NCBI RefSeq assembly: GCF_030150285.1
Contig: NZ_JASLGE010000094.1
Coordinates: forward strand, 31,076-95,075
From: Pseudomonas sp.
GTDB lineage: Bacteria > Pseudomonadota > Gammaproteobacteria > Pseudomonadales > Pseudomonadaceae
Direction of reading: 5' to 3'
Length of the DNA: 64,000 nt
Shown: piece after piece, positions 56,260 through 64,000 of the stretch
Layout of the letters: each line of letters starts with the position of its first letter
Numbering within the stretch: position 1 is the first letter of the stretch
The notes under the pieces: model-generated
Database searches by the model: none
Told to the model about the DNA's origin: nothing
The model's input: the letters and a program-made list of their open reading frames with translations, nothing else
Made by a program: the position numbers and the translations under genes

Positions 56260-57627
56260 TTACAACAACGGGATCGAGTAGCTGACGATCAGACGGTTTT
56301 CGTCCTGGTCGCGCTGGCCCGCAATGTCATTGCGCCACATGGCGTTTTTCCACATGAAGCCCAGGTTCTTCAGAGCACCTTCCTGGACCACATAGGCCAG
56401 GGTGATGTCACGTTCCCACTCGGTGGCACCATTGCTGGTTTGTTTTTTGCCGCCGTAGGTGTCGATGTTGTCGCCACGCAGGTACACAACGCCAGCCGTC
56501 AGGCCAGGAACGCCCAGTTTGGCGAAGTCATACGAGTAGCGGCCTTGCCAGGTACGCTCGCCCGCACGGGCAAACTTGGAGATTTGCGAGTCGGTGGTGA
56601 TGTAAGCCGATGCACCGTCGCCCTGGTTCAGGAACGGGAAGTCGCTGCTGCCGTTGCTGGACTGGTAGCCGCCACCGAAGGTGTGGCCTTCAACGGTGTA
56701 CAGGAACAAGCCGCTCCACAGGTTGTTGTCGACTTTGCCTCTGCCGTTACCCAACGAGCTGTTGGCGTAGCTGCCGGTGGTGTAGTACAGCGGATCGTGG
56801 CCATTTTTGCCGTCATCGCTGCTGTTGAAGTAGCGCAGGTCTGTCTTCAACACGCCCGGGCCGATGGACCAGTTGTGTACCAGGCCCAGGAAGTGCTGCT
56901 TGTAGAAGTCTTCCAGGTTGCCGTAGTAGTACTGCAGCAACAGGTCTTTGTTGACCTTGTAGTCAGCGCCGCCGTAGTAGAACTTGTTAACAAACTTGCC
57001 CGAATTGTAGTTCGAGCCCGCGTTGGCACCGGCAATCGACAGGCCTTCGTTGTTGCTGGAGTTACGGCCTTTGGCGTGTTCGATTTGACCACCGATGAAG
57101 GTCAGGTCCTTGAACTCGTTGGAGGTGATCTGACCGCCCTGGAAGGTTTGCGGCAGCAAACGGCCATCGTTGGTCACGATTACGGGCAGTTTTGGCTGCA
57201 GCGTACCGAGGCGCAATTCAGTTTCGGAGATTTTAGCTTTGGCGGTCAGGCCCAGGCTGGAGAAATCATCGGCAGCCTTGTTGCCGTTGCTTGGAAAGAC
57301 CGAGCCGCCCGACGCGGTGCCGCTCGGGTTGCCGTGTTTGCCAGCGCTGGAGTCCAGTTTGACGCCCAGCAGACCAATGGCATCCAGACCGAAGCCCACG
57401 GTGCCTTGGGTGAAGCCGGAAGTGAAGTCCAGCTGGAAGCCCTGGCCCCATTCTTCAACCTTGCTTTGTGCGCCAGCCGCTTTGGTACCCGAGTCACGGT
57501 TATCGTTGTTGATGTAGAAGTTGCGCAGTTTCAGCGTGGCCTTGCTGTCTTCGATGAAGCCAGCTGCGCTCGCTTGCTGTGCCAACAAACCCAAGGCCAC
57601 GGTAATGGCCAACGTGGATTTATTCAT
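56260..57627 (-). CDS. OprD-family outer-membrane porin
   Basis: A 455-residue porin with Sec signal MNKSTLAITVALGLLAQQAS ending near ASA-A. OprD hallmarks: GFIEDSKATLKLRNFYINND at the mature start, WGQGFQLDFTSGFTQGTVGF, and a C-terminal RLIVSYSIPLL strand ending in Leu. It makes an 18-strand monomeric barrel with a basic ladder for anions and basic amino acids. Its place between lsfA and tauA suggests it admits sulfonates or sulfate esters; no substrate can be read from sequence. Confidence 0.92.
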   Translation of the reverse strand: MNKSTLAITVALGLLAQQASAAGFIEDSKATLKLRNFYINNDNRDSGTKAAGAQSKVEEWGQGFQLDFTSGFTQGTVGFGLDAIGLLGVKLDSSAGKHGNPSGTASGGSVFPSNGNKAADDFSSLGLTAKAKISETELRLGTLQPKLPVIVTNDGRLLPQTFQGGQITSNEFKDLTFIGGQIEHAKGRNSSNNEGLSIAGANAGSNYNSGKFVNKFYYGGADYKVNKDLLLQYYYGNLEDFYKQHFLGLVHNWSIGPGVLKTDLRYFNSSDDGKNGHDPLYYTTGSYANSSLGNGRGKVDNNLWSGLFLYTVEGHTFGGGYQSSNGSSDFPFLNQGDGASAYITTDSQISKFARAGERTWQGRYSYDFAKLGVPGLTAGVVYLRGDNIDTYGGKKQTSNGATEWERDITLAYVVQEGALKNLGFMWKNAMWRNDIAGQRDQDENRLIVSYSIPLL

Positions 57628-58107
57628 TGTCCTGCTCCTTTACGTTTCTAATTTTTGTAGTTCTTTAGCCCAAGGTCTAATGCCTCGGGTCTACAGATGC
57701 GCGATTAGCGCCAGACAGCGACTGCCAAGTCAATCGTAACCAATCATGTCTACGACCTTTGTCTAATCATTTGTCATTGGCGGTGCAGAATACGGGCTTT
57801 CCCATAAACCCAAAAATAATTATTTCTGAAGTTTTCATTCCATAAATGAATATGGCGGGGGCCTTTCCTACGCGCGGCGAGAATGCTATCCATTTTTGGT
57901 CTAATGCCTAAACAGAATTTCATGAAACTTTTAATAGCCCTGCGTGCTTAAAAAAGGTGCACGGTCGGGCGGACCCAAAATGGCGTGTGCAGGAGGACGC
58001 GTGAGGTGTCGGAACTTTATAAGCTAATGCTTAAAGGTTATTTATTTACGCTTTCTTAGATCATTTAATCTAGCTTCCTGCCGATACCCGGCAGCCTGTC
58101 GAGGAGC
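57628..58107. promoter_or_regulatory. Divergent oprD/tauA control region with GTCTAAT repeats
   Basis: 480 bases. GGTCTAATGCCT occurs at 57674-57685 and again at 57898-57909, with a shorter GTCTAAT at 57761-57767. Two AT-rich blocks follow (57810-57850 and 58020-58070), the second just before tauA and a likely CysB/promoter zone. No gene or REP is present. The spaced repeats could be activator or repressor sites for one or both genes. Confidence 0.45.
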
Positions 58108-58113
58108 TTGACC

Positions 58114-59094
58114 ATGAAACTGCGTTTTCCCTTGCGCCTTTTTGCCGCGTTGTCCCTGGCAGGTGCCAGCTTTTTTGCACAGGCCGCCGCGGATGTCACC
58201 GTTGCTTACCAAACCACGGTTGACCCGGCCAAAGTCGCTCAGGCCGACGGTGCCTACGAAAAGGCGACCGGGGCAAATATCAAGTGGCGCAAATTTGATA
58301 ACGGCGCAGACATCATTGCCGCTATCGCCTCGGGTGATGTGCAGATCGCCTACTTGGGTTCAAGCCCGCTGACGGCTGCTGTTACCCGCAAGGTGCCGGT
58401 CGAGACGTTCTTGATCGCCACCCAGCTGGGCGGTTCTGAAGCGCTGGTGGCGCGTAATGGCGCAGGCATTACCACCCCGCAAGACCTGGTCGGCAAAAAG
58501 GTTGCCGTGCCGTTTGTCTCCACGGGCCACTACAGCCTGCTGGCAGCGTTGAAGCACTGGAATATTGACCCGTCGAAAGTACAGATTCTGAACCTCGCAC
58601 CACCTGCCATTGCCGCCGCCTGGAAGCGCGGCGATATCGACGCCACCTATGTGTGGGACCCGGCACTGGGTGTCGCTAAAGAAAACGGCAAGGTGCTGAT
58701 TACCTCGGGTGAGCTGGGCAAGCTCGGCGCTCCGACCTTTGATGCCTGGATCGTGCGCAAGGATTTCGCCGAGAAAAACCCGCAAGTGGTTAAGCAATTT
58801 GCCGACGTGACACTGGATGCCTACGCCGACTACCGCAAGGACCCGAAAGCCTGGTTGGCCAATCAAAGCAACATCGACAAAGTCGCGAATCTTTCGGGTG
58901 CCAAAGCGACGGATATTCCTGTGCTGCTTGAAGGCAACGTCTTCCCGTTGGCGGCTGATCAAGTCACCTTGCTGGGCGCGCCTACCACTAAAGCCTTGGC
59001 TGACACCGCTGCCTTCTTGAAAGAGCAGAAAAAGGTTGATGCCGTACTGCCGGACTACGCACCGTCGGTTACCGCCAAGTTCATCACTCAATAA
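58114..59094 (+). CDS. tauA: Taurine ABC transporter substrate-binding protein TauA
   Basis: A 326-residue periplasmic taurine receptor. ATG 58114 follows GAGGAG; signal ends FFAQAAA. Family stretches VTVAYQTTVDPAKVAQADGA, IAYLGSSPLTAAVTRKVP, STGHYSLLAALKHW and AAWKRGDIDATYVWDPALG. First gene of tauABCD. Confidence 0.94.
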   Translation: MKLRFPLRLFAALSLAGASFFAQAAADVTVAYQTTVDPAKVAQADGAYEKATGANIKWRKFDNGADIIAAIASGDVQIAYLGSSPLTAAVTRKVPVETFLIATQLGGSEALVARNGAGITTPQDLVGKKVAVPFVSTGHYSLLAALKHWNIDPSKVQILNLAPPAIAAAWKRGDIDATYVWDPALGVAKENGKVLITSGELGKLGAPTFDAWIVRKDFAEKNPQVVKQFADVTLDAYADYRKDPKAWLANQSNIDKVANLSGAKATDIPVLLEGNVFPLAADQVTLLGAPTTKALADTAAFLKEQKKVDAVLPDYAPSVTAKFITQ

Positions 59095-59120
59095 CTTACG
59101 CCCCGCAGGAGTCTACGGTC

Positions 59121-59915
59121 ATGGCCTTGTTATCACTGGAGCGCATCAGCGCACAGTACCCGGGCGCAGCTGAGCCGGTGCTGTCGGACATTTCCGTCAA
59201 CCTCGGCCCTCAGCAGTTGCTGGTCGCACTTGGCCCTTCAGGCAGCGGTAAAACGTCGCTGCTGAATTTGATCGCAGGCTTCGTCGAGCCAAGCGCCGGG
59301 CGTATCACGCTCGATGGTGCACCGGTCAAAGGTCCGAGCGCCGAGCGCGGCGTGGTGTTTCAGGACGACGTGCTGCTGCCGTGGCAAGACGTGCTGGCCA
59401 ACGTGGCGTTCGGCCTTGAACTGGCAGGTGTTGCGCGAAGCAAACGTGAAAGCCGTGCCCGCGAAATGTTGGCGCTGGTGGATTTGTCGGGCTTCGAGCA
59501 CCGCCGCGTGTGGGAACTGTCGGGCGGCCAGAAACAACGCGTAGGCCTGGCCCGTGCCTTGGCTGCCGACCCGCGGGTGTTGCTGATGGATGAGCCGTTC
59601 GGTGCCCTCGACGCTTTTACCCGTGAGCAGATGCAAGAACTGCTGCTGCAAGTGTGCCAGCGCACAGACAAACCCGTCTTTCTGATTACCCACGACATCG
59701 AAGAAGCGGTGTTCCTGGCCACAGACCTGATTCTGTTGGCCCCGAACCCCGGCCGTATCGTTGAACGCCTGAGCCTGGATTTTGGCAAGCGTTACAACGC
59801 GGGTGAGTCGGCCCGTTCGATCAAGTCCGACCCTCGTTTTATCGAAACCCGTGAACACGTGCTTGAGCGCGTGTTTTCACAACGTGGTGCCGCTCAGCGG
59901 CAGGAGCGCGCATGA
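59121..59915 (+). CDS. tauB: Taurine ABC transporter ATPase TauB
   Basis: A 264-residue ATPase: Walker A GPSGSGKTS, signature LSGGQKQRVGLARAL, Walker B VLLMDEPFGALD, H-loop ITHDIEEAV. It overlaps tauC by 4 bases (ATGA). Powers taurine import. Confidence 0.94.
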   Translation: MALLSLERISAQYPGAAEPVLSDISVNLGPQQLLVALGPSGSGKTSLLNLIAGFVEPSAGRITLDGAPVKGPSAERGVVFQDDVLLPWQDVLANVAFGLELAGVARSKRESRAREMLALVDLSGFEHRRVWELSGGQKQRVGLARALAADPRVLLMDEPFGALDAFTREQMQELLLQVCQRTDKPVFLITHDIEEAVFLATDLILLAPNPGRIVERLSLDFGKRYNAGESARSIKSDPRFIETREHVLERVFSQRGAAQRQERA

Positions 59916-60748
59916 GCATTTATGAAGCGGTTCCAGCCGCCCCGGTGGCGGCACCTCACGCGCCGCGCCCGGCCAAGCGCAGCCTGAGCACGCGCTGGAT
60001 CAGTGTGCTGACCCTCGTCACGTTGATCGCTATCTGGTGGGCGGTGACGGCCACCGCAATGATCGAGCCGCTGTTTCTGCCGCCTCCCTCGGCGGTGCTG
60101 CAAAAAGCGTGGCTGCTGATGACTGACGGCTATATGGACTCTACGTTGTGGCAGCACCTGGCCGCGAGTTTGAGCCGTATCGGCCTGGGCTTGGGGTTTG
60201 CGATTTTGACCGCAGTACCGGTGGGCATTGCCATTGGCTACAACCGCATTGCGCGTGGCATTTTCGACCCGTTGATCGAGTTCTATCGCCCCATTCCACC
60301 GCTGGCGTACCTGCCCCTTATCGTGATCTGGTGTGGCATTGGTGAACTGTCAAAAGTGCTGCTGATTTACCTGGCGATCTTTGCCCCGATTGCCATCGCG
60401 ACCGCCACCGGCGTGCGTACCGTCGACCCGGCCAAGGTACGAGCCGCGCAATCGTTGGGGGCTACCCGCTGGCAGTTGATTCGCTACGTGATTTTGCCAA
60501 GTGCCTTGCCGGACATTCTCACCGGCGTGCGCATTGGCCTGGGTGTGGGCTGGTCGACGCTGGTGGCCGCCGAATTGATTGCCGCCACCAGCGGCCTGGG
60601 TTTCATGGTGCAGTCCGCCGCGCAGTTTCTGGTCACCGACGTGGTGGTACTGGGGATTCTGGTGATTGCCATTATCGCCTTCGCCATGGAAATGGGCCTG
60701 CGCGCCCTGCAACGCAAGCTGGTGCCGTGGCACGGCCAGGCTCACTAA
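59912..60748 (+). CDS. tauC: Taurine ABC transporter permease TauC
   Basis: A 278-residue permease with about six membrane segments (WISVLTLVTLIAIWWAVTA, GLGLGFAILTAVPVGIAIGY and others) and the EAA loop AQSLGATRWQLIRYVILPSA. It forms the channel with TauB. A 55-base gap separates it from tauD. Confidence 0.94.
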   Translation: MSIYEAVPAAPVAAPHAPRPAKRSLSTRWISVLTLVTLIAIWWAVTATAMIEPLFLPPPSAVLQKAWLLMTDGYMDSTLWQHLAASLSRIGLGLGFAILTAVPVGIAIGYNRIARGIFDPLIEFYRPIPPLAYLPLIVIWCGIGELSKVLLIYLAIFAPIAIATATGVRTVDPAKVRAAQSLGATRWQLIRYVILPSALPDILTGVRIGLGVGWSTLVAAELIAATSGLGFMVQSAAQFLVTDVVVLGILVIAIIAFAMEMGLRALQRKLVPWHGQAH

Positions 60749-60803
60749 CCCTTTTGAATACACCACGACGCTGATCAATCGGCGCGCTGAAAAAGAGACG
60801 ACC

Positions 60804-61637
60804 ATGAGCCTGACCATTACCCCGCTTAGCGCTGCCCTGGGTGCCCAGATTGACGGCGTTGACCTGACCTTACCCTTGAGCCTGGAGCACCGCGATGCCA
60901 TCGAACAGGCCTTGCTTAAGCACCAGGTGATTTTCTTCAAGCAGCAGTCCATCACCCCGACACAGCAAGCGCGCTTTGCGGCTAATTTCGGGGACCTGCA
61001 TATTCACCCGATCTACCCCAATGTGCCGGAACAACCTGAAGTGCTGGTACTGGATACGGCGGTCACGGATGTGCGCGACAACGCGATCTGGCACACCGAC
61101 GTGACCTTCCTGCCGACGCCCGCGCTGGGCGCGGTGTTGAGCGCCAAGCAGTTGCCGGCCTTTGGTGGCGACACCTTGTGGGCCAGTGGCATCGCGGCGT
61201 TTGAAGGGTTGTCCAAGCCACTGCAGGCGCTGCTGGACGGGCTGACCGCTACCCACGATTTCACCAAGTCCTTTCCGCTGGAGCGTTTCGGCTCGACCCC
61301 AGAAGACCTGGCGCGTTGGGAGCAGACGCGTAAAAGCAACCCGCCGCTGTCACACCCGGTGGTGCGCACGCACCCGGTGAGTGGGCGCAAATCGCTGTTC
61401 GTCAACGAAGGCTTCACCACGAAAATCAACGAACTGTCAGACACTGAAAGCGCGGCGATTCTTGCGTTGTTGTTCGCCCACGCGACCCGCCCGGAGTACA
61501 CGATTCGCTGGCGTTGGCAGGAAAATGACGTGGCCTTTTGGGACAACCGCGTCACCCAGCATTACGCCGTTGACGATTACCGCCCGAACCGCCGCGTCAT
61601 GCACCGCGCCACCATTTTGGGCGATGCCCCGTTTTAA
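60804..61637 (+). CDS. tauD: Taurine dioxygenase TauD
   Basis: A 277-residue 2OG-Fe(II) dioxygenase that releases sulfite from taurine. Iron ligands: HTDVTF (HxD) and the distal His in NRVTQHYAVDDY; the 2OG Arg is in RRVMHRATILGD. ATG 60804 follows AAGAGACG. Residues NVPEQPEVLVLDT and WHTDVTFLPTPALGAVL match TauD rather than generic TfdA enzymes. Repeat copy D starts 7 bases after the stop. Confidence 0.95.
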   Translation: MSLTITPLSAALGAQIDGVDLTLPLSLEHRDAIEQALLKHQVIFFKQQSITPTQQARFAANFGDLHIHPIYPNVPEQPEVLVLDTAVTDVRDNAIWHTDVTFLPTPALGAVLSAKQLPAFGGDTLWASGIAAFEGLSKPLQALLDGLTATHDFTKSFPLERFGSTPEDLARWEQTRKSNPPLSHPVVRTHPVSGRKSLFVNEGFTTKINELSDTESAAILALLFAHATRPEYTIRWRWQENDVAFWDNRVTQHYAVDDYRPNRRVMHRATILGDAPF

Positions 61638-61644
61638 CCCCCCT

Positions 61645-61840
61645 GTAGGAGCGAGCTTGCTCGCGATCTTTTGATCTTTAAACGCTCAATGACGCCACGC
61701 TGTCGTGCAGCAATTCTATCCATTGCTGCGGTCACGGCCACTTAAGGTTCCGGCTTTACGCCGTGTTACTTTGATGGAGCTTTAAGGGGGGCCTTCGATC
61801 AAAAACCAGATCAACAGATCACGAGCAAGCTCGTTCGTAC
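61645..61840. repeat. REP-bounded modular repeat, copy D
   Basis: Forward REP arm GGAGCGAGCTTGCTCG (from 61649) and GATCTTTTGATC, a unique spacer with CTCAATGACGCC, the core (61716-61778), the module GCTTTAAGGGGGGCCTTC, then GATCAAAAACCAGATC and the inverted arm ACGAGCAAGCTCG ending about 61840. It fills the space between tauD and the TetR gene and supplies the latter's last codons. Confidence 0.85.
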
Positions 61841-62490
61841 GATGTTGGGGTGTGGCGTTTGGGTAAAAACGGCGGCAGGTACAACCCCAAATACGCATCC
61901 ACCACCCGCATGCCTTCTTCGGCCATGCGCGGGGTGATGTGTTCGTGCAACTGGATGGAGCGCGCGTACACGCGGTCGCCCAATTCCATCGCCAATGCAA
62001 ACACATCCACGTCGTCGGGCAATACGGGCAGCTCAAAGTGGCGCATAAATACCGCATGCATCAGTTGGCCCAGTTCGAGGTCGTGCTGGCGGTCGGCTTT
62101 GTTCACTTCGGTGAGCCCGTGTTGGGCCAGAATCAATTGCCGCGCTGCGGCGTCTTCGCTGTAGAGGCTCAGCATGCGCTGTTCAATCAGGCGTGACAGG
62201 TCACGCCAGCCGCTTAGTTGCTCGTGCTCGATGGGGGCCTGCAAGCAGGCGCGGAAGGCGGCGTGTACATCCCCCGTCAACGCTTCCAGCAGTGCAGGCA
62301 CCCCGGCAAAAAAGTGGTACACCGACGAGGGCGGGATCTCGGCGCGCTCGGCCACGCTGTAAATCGACAGGCTGGCCACGCCGTCAGTCGCCAGCAAGGT
62401 GCGGGCCGCCTCAAGGATCAGGTCGATCCGTTCCTGGCTGCGTGCGCGGGGCTTGCGGGGGGTGGCGCGTGGGGCGGGTGGGCGCGTCAT
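61819..62490 (-). CDS. TetR-family regulator
   Basis: A 223-residue regulator from ATG 62490 (MTRPPAPRATPRKPR). N-terminal TetR helix-turn-helix: ERIDLILEAARTLL, then GVASLSIYSVAERAEIPPSS and VYHFFAGVPALLEALTG. The C-terminal domain is alpha-helical and unclassified. The final residues TSYERACS and the stop are read from repeat copy D, so the native C-terminus has probably been replaced. It is convergent with tauD and not an obvious tau regulator (TauR is GntR/MocR type). Effector unknown. Confidence 0.85.
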   Translation of the reverse strand: MTRPPAPRATPRKPRARSQERIDLILEAARTLLATDGVASLSIYSVAERAEIPPSSVYHFFAGVPALLEALTGDVHAAFRACLQAPIEHEQLSGWRDLSRLIEQRMLSLYSEDAAARQLILAQHGLTEVNKADRQHDLELGQLMHAVFMRHFELPVLPDDVDVFALAMELGDRVYARSIQLHEHITPRMAEEGMRVVDAYLGLYLPPFLPKRHTPTSYERACS

Positions 62491-62549
62491 GGGTGTCTCC
62501 AGCAGGGCAGCCAGCATTGTACGAGCCGGGTAAAGGCCGCGCCCATAAA

Positions 62550-62584
62550 AAAACGCCGCTAACCCTGAGGTTGGCGGCGTTTTC
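62550..62584 (-). terminator. Terminator of the glutamine-synthetase-like gene
   Basis: AACGCCGC pairs with GCGGCGTT, extended by AACC/GGTT across a T-G step, loop CTGA (62552-62581). The minus strand ends in T residues (complement of 62547-62553). It lies about 15 bases past the stop at 62599. Confidence 0.8.
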
Positions 62585-62598
62585 GGGGCAGCAACCGT

Positions 62599-63975
62599 TT
62601 ATACGGTATGCAGGTACCAGTTGTACTCGAGGTCGGAGATGGAGTGTTCAAACTCTTCCAGCTCGCTCTCTTTGCAGGCTACAAAAATATCGATGTATTT
62701 CGGGTCGATGTATTTGGCCATGACTTCACTGTCGTCCAGCTCACGCAGGGCATCACGCAGGTTGTTCGGCAGGCTTTGTTCGTTCTGCTCGTAGCTGTTG
62801 CCTTCGACGGGCGCGCCCGGCTCGATCTTGTTGGTCAGCCCGTGGTGGATGCCGGCCAATACAGAGGCCATCAACAGGTACGGGTTGGCATCGGCACCGG
62901 CGACCCGGTGTTCGATACGCACCGAGTCGGCCGAGCCGGTTGGCACGCGGATGGCCACGGTACGGTTGTCCAGGCCCCAGCACGGCGAGTTCGGCACATA
63001 GAACTGTGCGCCAAAACGACGGTAGGAGTTCACGTTAGGGCAAAGGAACGCCATCTGCGCCGGTAGGGTCTCCAGCACACCGCCGATTGCATGGCGCAAT
63101 GCGGCGTTCTGCTCGGGATCCTCGCTGGCAAAAATGTTTTTGCCGTCTTTATCCAGAATCGAAATATGAACGTGTAACCCGTTGCCCGCCTGGCCTGGGT
63201 AAGGCTTGGCCATGAAGGTGGTGTCCATTTCATGGTCGTAGGCGATGTTTTTGATCAGGCGTTTGAGCAGTACCGCGTAGTCACAGGCCTTGATTGGGTC
63301 GGCGACGTGGTGCAGGTTCACTTCGAACTGCGCCGGGGCACTTTCTTTAACAATGGCGTCAGCGGGAATGCCTTGCTCTTTGGCACCTTCCAGAATGTCC
63401 TGGAGGCAGTCGACGTATTCGTCGAGGTCGTCAATCAGGTAGACCTGTGTCGAGTGCGGGCGTTTGCCGGAAATCGGTGAGCGGGGAGGCTGTGGGCGGC
63501 CGTTCACGTTCTCCTGGTCGATCAGGTAGAACTCCAGCTCGAAAGCAGCGCAGATGGTCAGGCCAAGATCGTCAAATTTGGTAACAACTTGACGCAGTAC
63601 TTCGCGCGGGTCGGCGAAGAAAGGTTCACCTTCAAGTTCGTGCATGGTCATCAGCAGTTGCGCGGTTGGGCGCTTTTGCCAGGGTTCATTGCACAGGGTG
63701 TCGGGGATTGGATAACAGATCCGGTCAGCATCACCGATGTCCAGGCCCAGGCCGGTGCTTTCCACCGTAGAGCCGTTGATATCCAGAGCAAATAAAGAGG
63801 CAGGCAGGTTAATGCCCTTCTCGTAAACCTTGTGGAGGCTGGTGCGTTCGATGCGCTTGCCGCGCACCACACCATTCATATCCGCAATTAGAAGGTCTAC
63901 GTACAGAACCTCAGGATGATCCTTAAGGAACGCGTTCGCTTCGTTAAGCTGAACGGCACGCGGGGGTACCGACAT
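62599..63975 (-). CDS. Glutamine synthetase family protein (gamma-glutamylpolyamine synthetase-like)
   Basis: A 458-residue type I GS-like ligase. GS motifs: AAFELEFYLIDQENV, PAQFEVNLHH, metal and ATP region NGLHVHISILDKDGKNIF, VNSYRRFGAQFYVPN and the C-terminal RIEHRVAGADANPYLLMASV. Length and N-terminus (VLYVDLLIADMNGVVRGKRI) match the PuuA/PauA/SpuI group, which glutamylates putrescine or other polyamines for catabolism, rather than GlnA. P. aeruginosa has SpuI and SpuB of this type. No other polyamine gene is in view, so substrate is inferred. The start is 25 bases from the window edge. Confidence 0.88.
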   Translation of the reverse strand: MSVPPRAVQLNEANAFLKDHPEVLYVDLLIADMNGVVRGKRIERTSLHKVYEKGINLPASLFALDINGSTVESTGLGLDIGDADRICYPIPDTLCNEPWQKRPTAQLLMTMHELEGEPFFADPREVLRQVVTKFDDLGLTICAAFELEFYLIDQENVNGRPQPPRSPISGKRPHSTQVYLIDDLDEYVDCLQDILEGAKEQGIPADAIVKESAPAQFEVNLHHVADPIKACDYAVLLKRLIKNIAYDHEMDTTFMAKPYPGQAGNGLHVHISILDKDGKNIFASEDPEQNAALRHAIGGVLETLPAQMAFLCPNVNSYRRFGAQFYVPNSPCWGLDNRTVAIRVPTGSADSVRIEHRVAGADANPYLLMASVLAGIHHGLTNKIEPGAPVEGNSYEQNEQSLPNNLRDALRELDDSEVMAKYIDPKYIDIFVACKESELEEFEHSISDLEYNWYLHTV

Positions 63976-64000
63976 GATGCAACACCTTTGTTGTTAAAAA

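Noticed and set aside
56440..57651. 403-residue open frame antisense to the OprD porin
   Set aside because: Low-complexity Val/Ala-rich translation with no domain; a shadow of the porin gene.

Overview
The window is a stretch of a Pseudomonas chromosome, most likely from the P. fluorescens/fragi side of the genus. The evidence is gene order: metQIN, a PA5502-like lipoprotein, znuB-znuC-zur/znuA, thrB, a DUF2782 gene, polA, ErsA, engB, a cytochrome c5 relic, cytochrome c4, dsbA, an EEP-family protein, a GGDEF protein, an AmpDh2-like amidase, kinB, algB and gltP follow the order of the P. aeruginosa PA5505 to PA5479 region, recalled from memory. No prophage, integrative element, CRISPR array, rRNA or tRNA was seen.

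Layout. 1-5.5 kb: a window-edge alpha/beta hydrolase, a secreted DUF2059-like protein, a 2OG-Fe(II) oxygenase coupled to a DUF523 gene, carbonic anhydrase, a conserved hypothetical gene, and a SCO copper chaperone preceded by what looks like a broken heme O synthase (ctaB) tail. 5.5-12.1 kb: methionine ABC importer and zinc importer with Zur. 12.1-12.7 kb: an array of REP-bounded repeats. 12.7-22.6 kb: thrB, polA, the ErsA small RNA, engB, a frameshifted cytochrome c5 gene, cytochrome c4, dsbA and a diguanylate cyclase. 22.6-31.6 kb: an orphan AT-rich secreted protein, a cell-wall amidase, KinB/AlgB, small membrane proteins, GltP and a nucleoside-gate protein. 31.7-36.3 kb: a four-gene Mla-like lipid transporter and a DUF5924-type membrane protein. 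36.5-40.1 kb: FAH hydrolase, and D-2-hydroxyglutarate dehydrogenase divergent from serA. 40.2-46.4 kb: small envelope and stress genes, including a TpbA-like phosphatase, OsmC, dodecin and two DUF1161 paralogues. 46.3-49.4 kb: trpI and trpBA. 49.4-50.1 kb: a RAYT transposase between inverted REPs. 50.1-61.6 kb: a sulfonate-sulfur block (ssuEADCBF, 1-Cys peroxiredoxin LsfA, an OprD-family porin, tauABCD). 61.8-64 kb: a TetR regulator and a gamma-glutamylpolyamine synthetase-like enzyme.

The most notable observations are: (i) apparent collapse of the aa3 cytochrome oxidase locus to SCO plus a ctaB scar; (ii) a decayed cytochrome c5 gene; (iii) a family of modular, REP-bounded repeats with a conserved core, present at three sites, with a resident RAYT gene; (iv) two perfect hairpins inside the oxygenase gene, one of them terminator-like; (v) a probable AUU/AUC start in an MlaE-like permease; (vi) a sigma-54 type promoter beside algB. 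I did not find a clearly new defence or biosynthetic system. All functional calls come from reading motifs and remembered synteny; no database search was run.
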